DNA of 64,000 nucleotides from Talaromyces rugulosus. Lineage: Eukaryota > Ascomycota > Eurotiomycetes > Eurotiales > Trichocomaceae. The stretch is taken from positions 372,001 through 436,000 of the forward strand of contig NC_049561.1 in assembly GCF_013368755.1 (NCBI RefSeq), written 5' to 3'. A model generated the notes under the pieces. The model was given only the letters and a program-made list of their open reading frames with translations, was not told the origin of the DNA and searched no databases. This document shows positions 55,606 through 64,000 of the stretch, one piece after another (position 1 is the stretch's first letter; every line of letters starts with the position of its first letter). Position numbers and translations under genes: made by a program.

Positions 55606-57697
55606 ATGGCGGACTCTGGCCTCTGGTACGGTACTAACTCTTCGTGCTACCAGGTCACTATGAATCCAGCGGTCTCAGTCCCAGAAATCCACAAGGATCC
55701 CGCATTTGATCCAGGTAAGCCTTCCACCGTTCTCTTTGAGGCCTTCTCCCGCTAATTATGCCCAGGCAAATACGTTCCTCCCAATGGAAAGCTGAATCTC
55801 CCTCTACGGCTTCGCCCAAAAACTGAGGATGGAAGTGGATCTTCCTCTCATCATAACCCTGATTTCTCGGCTCTCCCAAGAGAGGTTCTGTACAATACCC
55901 CTGTCATGGTAGGCGGCATGAATGCAGTAAACCACTTTGGCCAGCGCCAAGTAACTCCTCCTGGACCGGCCATTCCGGGCATGTCATTGCAATCGTCCGT
56001 GCCATCTGGTGTATACTATCCTGGCTTTGTTAATGGTGCCCCTATCACTCCAGTGAATTTTCCTACCTTGCCGTGGGGAGCACATGGTCCTGGAATGAAC
56101 TCTGCTTCCACTCCTTCTTGGTCCATTGACGACGGCAAGCACGCCCTTCTCGATTATGCCAATCCAACCGGTTGCCATCCTTACACTCCTATGATGGATC
56201 GCGGTGCCATGGCGTCTTATCCGATGATGTCTAATATTCATGTGCAACAGCCTTGTCTCCAGTATCAAATGATGAAGACACCTACTGGGTACATTATTCA
56301 GGACATGGAGATCCTCACTCAGCAGGACCCCCCAATTCCTCGTGCCATTCCTGCAATGTGGACTAATCAATCCGATCTGACGCTTGCAAAGTGTCTAGAA
56401 AACCGCGAGGGCATTACTAACGTCTACATTCGTGGCTTTCCTCCCGAGACCACTGATGACATGCTCCATGCTTACGCATCTCGATTTGGAGAAATTGACC
56501 GATGCAAGGCCATCCTAGATCTGGAAACCGGATCTTGCAAAGGGTGAGTTTATACATGATATTTTCTCAGTGTATTCTTGCTGCTGACCTCTACTACCAG
56601 CTTCGCATTCGTTCAGTTCTACAACTTTGACTCGTGCGAGAATTGCATTCGTGGCTTTTACTATCTCGGCTACCAAGCTTCCTTCGCTCAGGTCAGTTTG
56701 CCCTTCTCGGTTTTGTTTTCCTTCCGTTTAAGTACCGACTGACTGTGGACAGAAGAGCCGAAATTCTCGTCTCAAAGACTTAGAAGACAGGAACTCAACT
56801 AACATCTACTGCACCAATGTTCCAATTGACTGGTCTGAAGCCGTAAGTACACAAGTCTTATCTCATCTACGCAGAAGTTTACGTGTACCCCAGGACTTGC
56901 GTCGCCATTTTGAACCATACCGTGTCGTGTCCGAGAAGATTAGCCGTGATGAAAAGACCGGTGTTAGCAAGGAAGTTGGATTTGCCCGGTAACGACAAGT
57001 TTTGGGGAACGTATACACCTTTTTTATCTGCTGACCAGAGAATTCAGCTTCGAGAGTCGTGAGGTCGCTGAACGAGTCATTGAAGAGTTCCACAACGTAG
57101 TCGCTAAGGACGGCAACAAATTGTTGCTTCGCTTCGCCGATACCAAAGCTCAGAAGCTTTTGAAGCAGCAGTCCAATGAACGAAGGGCTTATCGGGCTGG
57201 TGAGTACAATTACTCGGTAGAAATTGTCCAGGGTTCGACTCCTTCGCCGGCGACTTCTCGACTTGGGAATGGCCCAGCTTCGCCCATGTCCTTTCAGTCC
57301 CCAGCGGCACCTGGTTCAGCATGGACACCAGCTACAACCATCTCTCCTTCGTAAGCACTGTCAACAATGACTGTGTTCAAGTTGTCTAACAAGTCACAGA
57401 ATTCCGGTGATGAAAAACGGTGGCACCCGCCGCGGAGTTCACGTATTCGGCGCTCGTCCTTTGAATAACGCTGAGAATACCCCAGTAGCTTCACGCGGCC
57501 GCGCTGCTTCTGCTAGCGCAACTGTCCTGCCTGAGAACGGCTTGAGTGTGTCACTGTCCAAAACGGTTACTGTTGACATTGGAGCCACGCCTCGTACTCC
57601 TACCAAGAAGATGACGGGTACTCGCAAGTCTAGTTCCGTCTCTCCCGTTACTTCTCGGAATGTTATCGAAAAGGTATCGGAGCCTGCTTCCAATTAG
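55606..57697 (+). CDS. RNA-binding protein with two RRMs (RBMS/MSSP-like)
   Basis: Seven coding exons: 55606-55714, 55766-56543, 56601-56691, 56753-56842, 56894-56988, 57039-57350 and 57400-57697; 590 aa, with consistent phases. The N-terminal 240 residues are Pro/Gly/Met-rich. RRM1 (about 255-327) has RNP2 VYIRGF and RNP1 CKGFAFVQF, the latter split by an intron. RRM2 (about 343-415) has RNP2 IYCTNV and a modified RNP1 (SKEVGFAREF). The C-terminus is Ser/Thr-rich with many SP/TP sites. Paired RRMs of this kind resemble the RBMS/MSSP single-strand nucleic-acid-binding group; targets are unknown. Start choice is uncertain: ATG 55606 has a good context, but a perfect TACTAAC...CTACCAG acceptor at 55632-55653 suggests a 5'-UTR intron from about 55458. 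In that case translation would start at the in-frame ATG 55660, giving 572 aa. Confidence 0.88.
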
Positions 57698-58600
57698 GAG
57701 CATTCGTCAGTTTCATTCGTGGTCCTTCCTGATGCGAACCATGCTTTCCGGATCGAGTTCGATCCTCCGTTGAGGAAATTCTATACTAGGCTACTGGGAT
57801 ATTCACAGGTATTCTCTCTTCTTACTCCTTCAACTTTGCCATAGCTTGTACTAAATTTGAAATCTGTATTAGACCCGGTCCTTTCTTTTCATTGTTTGAA
57901 GGCCATGCGCTTCAAAGTTATATTACTATTTTATTTTCCGTGACACTTATTCGGCATATACATTATGGACGGTCCTCGCCCGTTCTTCGGTTTCGTTTTA
58001 CTCGCTGTTTTATCCTATACTTTTACAGAGAAATTTCTTCAATCGTGGTTGCTATCGATGCACTCGAGGCATATGGAAACATTGATTTCGTTACAGATGG
58101 TATGAGTTATGTGGTCTGAGAGTTTCAACGGTTATATGGAATCATAGGATTAAGCTATGATATAATGTATACATTTCATGAGTTAACAAATGAAGTCATT
58201 CAGAATAACTATGCTAGTTGGACTCCAGCTGTAGGCGAATGCATGCGGCAAATATCGAAGTTTGCCAACTTCAAATATTCAATATTCATCTGAGGATTCC
58301 AAGTGGACTCCCCCATCTGAAGTGACCATCCGTGCATGCGAGTAAGCTGAGATAACCTTAGCTTCAAATGTTGATTTCGTAGATACCTTGCCAGCCGGTC
58401 CGAAAATTAATTCAATGTTGCTATGATAATAATTCCATAGTCCTGGTATGTAGTTGCTCTAGATGTTGGCAGTGAGAATCACTTCCCAGTAAGTCAATTA
58501 ATTGATTCAAATCAGATTTAACGAGGTAATGACCTGTCAGTCTACCGTAGATACACCTGGCGCTTATGCTTAATAAAAATATAACGGACACCCAAGCAAA
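57698..58600. other. Convergent intergenic region
   Basis: 3' flanks of the two-RRM gene and of the J-protein gene. AT-rich, no gene seen; the open frame at 57892-58119 is not protein-like. Confidence 0.5.
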
Positions 58601-59377
58601 TTATCCTAAAACTTTCATCTTCTTCTTTTTCTTCCCCCCTTCCTTGTCTTTCTTAGTTCCTTTCTGCCAATCTCTCCAGCTGCCGATTCTCTCATCGCGT
58701 GTCTCTTCCCAAGCCTTGTCGGCATCTCGTTTGCGCTTGCGCGCTTCCAGTTCCTCCTCCTCTTTCCGCTGCTCACGGCCTTCCTCCTGCATCCGTGCTT
58801 TGGCCTGTCGACGTCTACGCGCTTCCTCATCGAGTAGGACCTCCACTGTCTTCTTCCTCCATTCCACCTTGAATTCCTCCGTCTTGAGTTCGGGTGAATC
58901 GAGGGTGTATTTGTGTTCGCGGATCAAAAGCCGCCGCGCGTCGGCGATGCATTCGTCAAGATTCTCTCGCGCCTTCTCCTCTAGCAAAGTCGTCTGTGCC
59001 TTTTTCAGCCGATCAAAGGCATCTGGGGCGAGTGGGTTTTTCGTTTTGTCGGGATGGATCAGGAGCGATTTCTTGCGATATTGGAGCTTGATGTCGGAGT
59101 CTGGGACACCGGGCTGGAGGTCGAGAACAGCATAGCTATTGTTTTGTTACAGAATGCGTGTCAGTCTACTTCTTAACAATATCCGACTAAGATGGAGAAC
59201 TCCTCACGCATCTAATGGAAATGCCTTTCGGATCCGATCGATCTCTGCATCCTGAGCGCAAACAACGTCAGTGAAAAGCGTCCGAGAGAGCATAGATACA
59301 AACGCGTCACAAACCTTGTTGAACTCGGAGGCTTCTTTCTCCAACGCATTGAGGGCGTCCAGCTCGTCATCAGCCAT
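58601..59377 (-). CDS. J-domain protein, DNAJC8/Spf31-like
   Basis: Three exons on the minus strand: 59377-59315, 59251-59208 and 59135-58601; 213 aa. The ATG at 59377 begins MADDELDALNALEKEASEFNKD. Around residues 35-95 lies a J domain (AYAVLDLQPGVPDSDIKLQYRKKSLLIHPDK) with an intact HPD triad at 63-65, which stimulates Hsp70 ATPase. The remainder is a long Lys/Arg/Glu-rich helix, probably coiled coil (EEARRRRQAKARMQEEGREQRKEEEE), with a conserved RDERIGSWRDWQKG near the end and a basic nuclear-type tail. This order matches human DNAJC8 and fission-yeast Spf31, which associate with the spliceosome. The first intron uses a GTTTGT donor. Its start is 190 bp from the divergent Dbp4 gene. Confidence 0.88.
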
Positions 59378-59567
59378 GTTTGCGGTGTCTTTGTATGGTT
59401 GTTGCGGAATTGCAGGTGGGGATGTTGCTCGTCGTCCAGTCGCGATAAGCCGTTTTCTCCGCAGATTTTCCTTATCGACCCGCTGACTCAGCACGCCGCC
59501 AGAAAAAAAAAAGACAAGACCAAAAAGAAGCGTTACTACTCACTTCATAAACACAGCGACCACAATC
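59378..59567. promoter_or_regulatory. Compact divergent promoter (190 bp)
   Basis: Only 190 bp separate the ATGs of the DNAJC8-like gene and the Dbp4 helicase gene, so one nucleosome-free region must serve both. The sequence has an A-rich tract at about 59503-59512 and no clear TATA box. Confidence 0.6.
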
Positions 59568-62075
59568 ATGGCTCCTACAAAGGGACCTCGACAGGAGCGA
59601 AAACCCGTCGACTCGAGCGCACGGAAATTGAAAAAGACGCGAGCGGCAACCGAGCTGACGACAATCACCCAGCGCGTGCAAGAGCTCGATACCAAAGTTC
59701 GACTTGAAGCCTTCTCCGACCTCCCTCTCTCCGATCCTACAACGTCTGGATTATCAGCGTCGCACTACAAGACTTTAACTGATATCCAATCCCGTGCGAT
59801 TCCACATGCACTCAAGGGACGGGATATTTTGGGCGCTGCGAAAACCGGCAGTGGGAAAACATTGGCGTTCTTGATCCCGGTCTTGGAGAACTTGTATCGC
59901 AAGAAATGGGCGGAACATGACGGTCTTGGGGCACTGATCCTGTCTCCGACGCGAGAGCTGGCGATTCAGATTTTTGAAGTACTGCGCAAAGTCGGTCGAT
60001 TCCATGCCTTTTCGGCTGGCTTGGTCATTGGCGGGAAAAGCCTCAAGGAAGAACAGGAACGCCTCGGCCGCATGAACATCCTCGTCTGTACTCCGGGGAG
60101 GATGTTGCAGCATCTGGATCAGACGGCAGATTTGGATGTGTATAACTTGCAGATGCTGGTCCTCGACGAGGCAGACCGAATCCTAGATATGGGATTCCAA
60201 CAGACTGTGGACGCAATTGTCGAACATTTACCACAGACTCGCCAAACGCTGCTCTTCAGTGCGACTCAGACCAAGAAAGTATCTGATCTGGCACGATTGA
60301 GTCTTCAGGACCCAGAATACGTCGCAGTGCATGAAGCGGCCAGCAGCGCGACCCCCTCAACTCTTCAGCAACACTACATCGTCACACCTTTGCCAGAAAA
60401 GCTTGACACCCTGTACAGTTTCATTCGCAGCAATCTAAAATCCAAGACAATGGTTTTTATGTCATCCGGAAAACAAGTTCGTTTCGTCTACGAATCGCTA
60501 CGACACCTGCAGCCCGGCATCCCGTTGCTGCATCTACACGGTCGCCAGAAACAAGGAGGACGGTTGGATATTACCACCCGGTTTTCTCAAGCCAAGCATG
60601 CGGTGCTCTTCTCGACTGATATTGCCGCTCGCGGGCTGGATTTCCCAGCTGTAGACTGGGTCATTCAGCTGGACTGCCCTGAAGATACGGATACCTACAT
60701 TCACCGAGTGGGCCGAACGGCTCGCTACGAACGAAACGGACGGGCCGTGCTTTTTCTCGACCCGAGCGAAGAGGCCGGTATGCTCAAGAACTTGGAACAG
60801 AAGAAAGTGCCGATTGAACGAATCAATGTGCGGACCAAGAAACAACAGACTGTCAAACACCAGCTGCAGAATATGTGCTTCAAGGATGCGGAACTCAAAT
60901 ATCTGGGCCAAAAGGCTTTTATATCTTACGTCAAGTCAGTCTATGTGCAAAAAGACAAAGAAATCTTCAAGGTTAAGGAGCTTGCTCTGGACGAATTCGC
61001 TGCGAGTCTTGGACTTCCAGGAACTCCCCGGATCAAGTTCATCAAAGGTGAAGACAGCAAGATACAAAAGAATCAACCCCGTGCGTTGAGATATATTTCA
61101 AGCGACGAATCAGATCAAGAGGAGGATGGCACGAAGAAGACTAAAAAGAAGGAAGTCGTTCGCACCAAATATGACAGGATGTTCGAACGGCGCAACCAGG
61201 ACGTATTGGCTGACCACTACTCGAAACTCATCAATGATGACGGTACTATGGTGGACCAAGACGGCGGTATCAATGGGGACGCAGATGAGGACGACAACTT
61301 CCTGACTGTCAAACGCCGCTTTGATGCTGGTGATCAAGCACTCGGCGACGAAGACTCGGATGTTTCTCTTTCGGCTGATGGGGGTGATGATGAGGAGGAG
61401 GAGGAAGCGATAACCAAAGACATCAAAGTGGTCAAAATCTCCGATGCAGCCGAGCCCCTCGTCATTGATTCTAAACGCCGCGAGAAACTCCTCAAGTCTA
61501 AGAAGAAATTACTCAAGTACAAGGGACACGGAACCAAAATCGTCTTTGACGAAGAAGGGAACGCCCATAATGCTTACGAATTGGAAGATGAGGACAAATT
61601 CCATGCCCATGGTGATGCGGATACTCAACGAGTCAAATTCTTGGAGACAGAAGCTGAGAAGACTCGGTTGGCTGATCTCGAGGACAAGGAAGTTGCGAAG
61701 CAGAAAAAGAGGGAAAAGAAGGAAAAGAAGAAGGATAGAGAGCGCGAACTGGCTGAAGAAGAGGCCGAGGATGCCGAACAAGGAGGACGTGTTGCTTTCC
61801 TGGCACCGCCGGATGAAGGAGAGTTCGGTGCTGACGCTGCCATGTCGGACTATGAAGATGATCGTTCCGAGCTTGACGAACCAGAGGCGGCTACTAAGAA
61901 GAAGAACAAGAAACGGGTCTCGTTCTCTGATGACGATAGCGATGACGATGACGACAAAGCCCGCAAGACCAAGCGCTCCAAGCGTTCTCATAAGACCAGG
62001 TCTGCTCCTGATGAGCCTGTCGAGGTCAACACTTTGGAGGACCTGGAGGCATTGGCCACCGGTTTGTTGGGTTAG
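59568..62075 (+). CDS. dbp4: ATP-dependent RNA helicase Dbp4/Hca4 (DEAD box)
   Basis: Single exon, 835 aa. The helicase core is complete: Q motif ([12 protein letters not shown], from 71), motif I AKTGSGKT (91-98), Ia PTRELAIQ, Ib TPGRM, motif II DEAD (200-203), motif III SAT (231-233), motif [13 protein letters not shown] and motif [10 protein letters not shown] (379-386). After the core come the DUF4217 region ([25 protein letters not shown]) and a long, highly charged Lys/Glu/Asp tail with acidic patches and [13 protein letters not shown] stretches. The N-terminus contains [20 protein letters not shown], typical of Dbp4 (human DDX10). The family acts in the nucleolus, releasing U14 snoRNA from pre-rRNA during 18S maturation. 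ATG 59568 is the first in frame. No substitutions in catalytic motifs. Confidence 0.96.
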   Translation: MAPTKGPRQERKPVDSSARKLKKTRAATELTTITQRVQELDTKVRLEAFSDLPLSDPTTSGLSASHYKTLTDIQSRAIPHALKGRDILGAAKTGSGKTLAFLIPVLENLYRKKWAEHDGLGALILSPTRELAIQIFEVLRKVGRFHAFSAGLVIGGKSLKEEQERLGRMNILVCTPGRMLQHLDQTADLDVYNLQMLVLDEADRILDMGFQQTVDAIVEHLPQTRQTLLFSATQTKKVSDLARLSLQDPEYVAVHEAASSATPSTLQQHYIVTPLPEKLDTLYSFIRSNLKSKTMVFMSSGKQVRFVYESLRHLQPGIPLLHLHGRQKQGGRLDITTRFSQAKHAVLFSTDIAARGLDFPAVDWVIQLDCPEDTDTYIHRVGRTARYERNGRAVLFLDPSEEAGMLKNLEQKKVPIERINVRTKKQQTVKHQLQNMCFKDAELKYLGQKAFISYVKSVYVQKDKEIFKVKELALDEFAASLGLPGTPRIKFIKGEDSKIQKNQPRALRYISSDESDQEEDGTKKTKKKEVVRTKYDRMFERRNQDVLADHYSKLINDDGTMVDQDGGINGDADEDDNFLTVKRRFDAGDQALGDEDSDVSLSADGGDDEEEEEAITKDIKVVKISDAAEPLVIDSKRREKLLKSKKKLLKYKGHGTKIVFDEEGNAHNAYELEDEDKFHAHGDADTQRVKFLETEAEKTRLADLEDKEVAKQKKREKKEKKKDRERELAEEEAEDAEQGGRVAFLAPPDEGEFGADAAMSDYEDDRSELDEPEAATKKKNKKRVSFSDDDSDDDDDKARKTKRSKRSHKTRSAPDEPVEVNTLEDLEALATGLLG

Positions 62076-62779
62076 TGTCTGTACAAGGTTTCGCCTGCTC
62101 GCTCTATTGAACCGAGTTGTAGATGCTGCGAAGAAAACATCATGTTACTGTTTATACCACACGTCAGGTTTGCATCTAGAGGAGTTTGTCATATAAAAAA
62201 GTCGGTATACTAGCGATTGAAACAATTACCACGCAACATTGATCCGTAGACACAAGTAGAAAGCCATCATAGTAGTCAGCACGTCACTAAAAACATTTTA
62301 TACATAGCAATGATAACATGATGATTTGCATTGATCCATCTCAGACGTTGAAGTGACAGCTGGACCACGCGCGGGCCACGTGCTGCTAAGCCGCTTTGGG
62401 CCACAGCCCACGGTTGGATTTCCCGTTTCGGGCGTAGCAGAGATTTCGATGTAACGAACGGGCCGAGCACGCAATAGCGCCCACGATGTTGTCCGCGCGC
62501 TGGAGGAACGACAGGAGAGATGGAGATTTTTCCTCTTCGTGTTTGTTGACTTCCGCAAGTCGACTTGTTTCACCAAAAAGAGAGAGAGAACTTGAACTCT
62601 GAGCTTTTGACTGGCCGCTGCGAGGCTTAGCCCTACTGGTTTTCTATATTTCCGGGGTTGCTGCCAACAATTTCTCCACACAGCGGATCGCCTGAGCTAG
62701 ATCGCGTGTGCATGCATAGCCTATATTCTTATTAACTGGAAAAAGGGTCCTATCATTCAGTAAGAGTGAAAACGGCATC
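62076..62779. other. Intergenic region, permease promoter
   Basis: 704 bp. It contains a CACGTG at 62377-62382 and a TGATAA (GATA-factor-type site) at 62311-62316, both plausible for a nitrogen-controlled permease but each present once. An (AG)-rich tract lies at 62579-62590. No gene seen. Confidence 0.5.
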
Positions 62780-64000
62780 ATGTCAAAAGCGGACGGTGAA
62801 AAACGCCAGCTCGGCCGCGAGGTCGTGGAAGACTATGGCCATCATCATCTCGCCGACGACAATGTGCAGCATATTGTGGTTGCGGACAAGCTGAGCCGAA
62901 AGCTATCGGCTCGTCAAGTTCAGATGATCGCAATTGGTGGCACAATCGGCACTGGGCTGTTTCTGGGCACAGGAAAGTCTCTGTCTACAGGCGGCCCAGC
63001 ATCGATGCTCATTTCCTACGCGATTGTCGGTGCAATTGTCTTTATCACGATGTTGTCTTTGGGTGAAATGGCAGCATTCGTCCCCGTGGCCGGGTCGTTC
63101 TGTACATTTGCTGGGTAGGCGAAATCCGGGATACACTCCTTGCCGGTCATTATCTAACTAATTCCATGGACAGCCGTTTCGTGGACGATGCTTTTGGATT
63201 TGCTCTTACCTGGAACTACTGGTTCAACGACGCCGTGTCCACCGCCTCGGATTTGATTGCTCTTCAATTGTTGCTGGAGTACTGGACCGACAATTTTCCA
63301 GGCTGGGCCATCTCGTTGATCTTTCTCTTTGTGGTCATAGGACTCAACGTCTTTTCCGTCAAAGCATATGGCGAAGTAAGTTTCTCCGATTACATCCATC
63401 CCCAACTAATGATCATGCTAATGATGAGTCCAGGCAGAATATTGGCTCAGCTTGTTGAAAGTTGTTACTATAGTGGTATGTGGCAATTCATCAATTGCAG
63501 CTTTGGACACTACCCGTATTAATCACCTTTAGATATTCATTATCATTGGTGTCGCAGTCAATTGTGGCGGAAACACTAACCATCAGTACATCGGCGGCAA
63601 AAACTGGCACATTGGTGACGCACCATTTGTCGGAGGCATTGGTGGTTTTGCGTCGGTCTTTGTCACTGCCTCCTTTGCCTAGTATGTTGACATCTGTCCT
63701 CTGAATATCACAATAGGAACGTTACTGACCGTGTACCAGCGGAGGCACCGAGTCCATCGCCGTGACTGCAGGAGAAACAAAAGACCCAGCCAGAACCTTG
63801 CCAAGAGTGGTGAAGAATGTGTTTTGGCGGATTCTGCTGTTCTATATCCTTTCGGTTCTGATAGTCGGCTTAAACGTACCCTACAACTTCCCCGGTCTAA
63901 GCTCCGGTGACACTACCACCAGTCCCTTCACAATCGTTTTCCAACAAGTCGGCAGTTCAGTGGCCGGAAGCTTCATCAACGCGGTGATCATGACAAGCGT
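62780..64000 (+). CDS. Amino-acid permease (YAT/AAP family), 5' part (runs off window)
   Basis: Five exons are visible: 62780-63114, 63174-63375, 63434-63475, 63533-63681 and 63740 to beyond 64000. Phases agree. The hydrophilic N-terminus leads into LSARQVQMIAIGGTIGTGLFLGTGKSL, the first-helix signature of fungal amino-acid permeases of the APC superfamily. Further helices follow (SYAIVGAIVFITMLSLGEMAAFVPVAG; ISLIFLFVVIGLNVFSVKAYGE; IFIIIGVAVNCGG), then GGTESIAVTAGETKDPARTLP, the conserved TESIAVTAGE segment. The proteins are plasma-membrane proton symporters. The 42-nt third exon (14 codons) keeps AEYWLSLLKVVTIV, which the family needs, so it is real despite its size. Substrate range cannot be told; about half of the expected twelve helices lie outside the window. 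Confidence 0.92.

Noticed and set aside
55626..55653. 28-nt segment with donor, branch and acceptor signals
   Set aside because: Too short for a spliceosomal intron; better explained as the 3' end of a longer 5'-UTR intron or as coding sequence.
61509..61991. 160-codon minus-strand frame, Leu/Phe/Ser-rich
   Set aside because: Antisense shadow of the charged C-terminal tail of Dbp4.
1..64000. CRISPR arrays, rRNA or bacterial operon features
   Set aside because: Intron-rich eukaryotic sequence throughout; no regularly spaced direct repeats and no rRNA-like segments seen.

Overview
The window is a chromosomal segment of a filamentous ascomycete. The genes have many short introns (mostly 49-90 nt) with GTANGT-type donors and CTAAC-type branch points. 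It also holds fungus-specific families: Zn2Cys6 regulators, a Rax2 polarity protein, a PTH11-type membrane protein and NADPH-P450 reductase at the length usual in Aspergillus. Eurotiomycetes, probably Eurotiales, is my inference from protein character; no rRNA or other marker is present. Intron-exon structures below were read by hand and checked for phase.

Layout. (1) 1-2.9 kb is a poorly populated stretch: the 5' end of a PTH11-like receptor-type membrane gene, a probable decayed coding region, and a frameshifted relic of a fungal hypothetical protein. (2) 3.5-14.8 kb holds a Tho1/SARNP mRNA-export protein, a 1,517-aa disordered protein with a C-terminal methyltransferase-like domain, and the FACT subunit Pob3, whose start codon is split by an intron. 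(3) 15.7-23.3 kb is an accessory block: a regulator with two C2H2 fingers plus a Zn2Cys6 cluster, a clear dienelactone-hydrolase pseudogene, a quercetinase-like bicupin and a divergently transcribed FAD monooxygenase. Two identical CCCCGAGGGG palindromes lie in the shared promoter of the last two. The block looks like a small, partly decayed aromatic or flavonoid catabolic cluster. (4) 24.8-28.5 kb encodes Rax2. (5) 29.5-35.3 kb is a second accessory pair: a Zn2Cys6 regulator followed by a Baeyer-Villiger-type monooxygenase.

(6) 35.4-62.1 kb is conserved core genome: DDB1, mitochondrial 3-hydroxyisobutyrate dehydrogenase, the 2,568-aa Furry/Tao3/Pag1 morphogenesis scaffold, NADPH-cytochrome P450 reductase, a two-RRM RNA-binding protein, and a tight divergent pair of a DNAJC8/Spf31-like J protein and the Dbp4/Hca4 helicase. 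(7) 62.8 kb to the end is the 5' part of an amino-acid permease gene that runs off the window.

No tRNA, rRNA, CRISPR array or intact transposon was seen. The most interesting material is the 15.7-23.3 kb block with its pseudogene and palindromic promoter elements; the unusual methyltransferase and the split start codon of pob3 follow.
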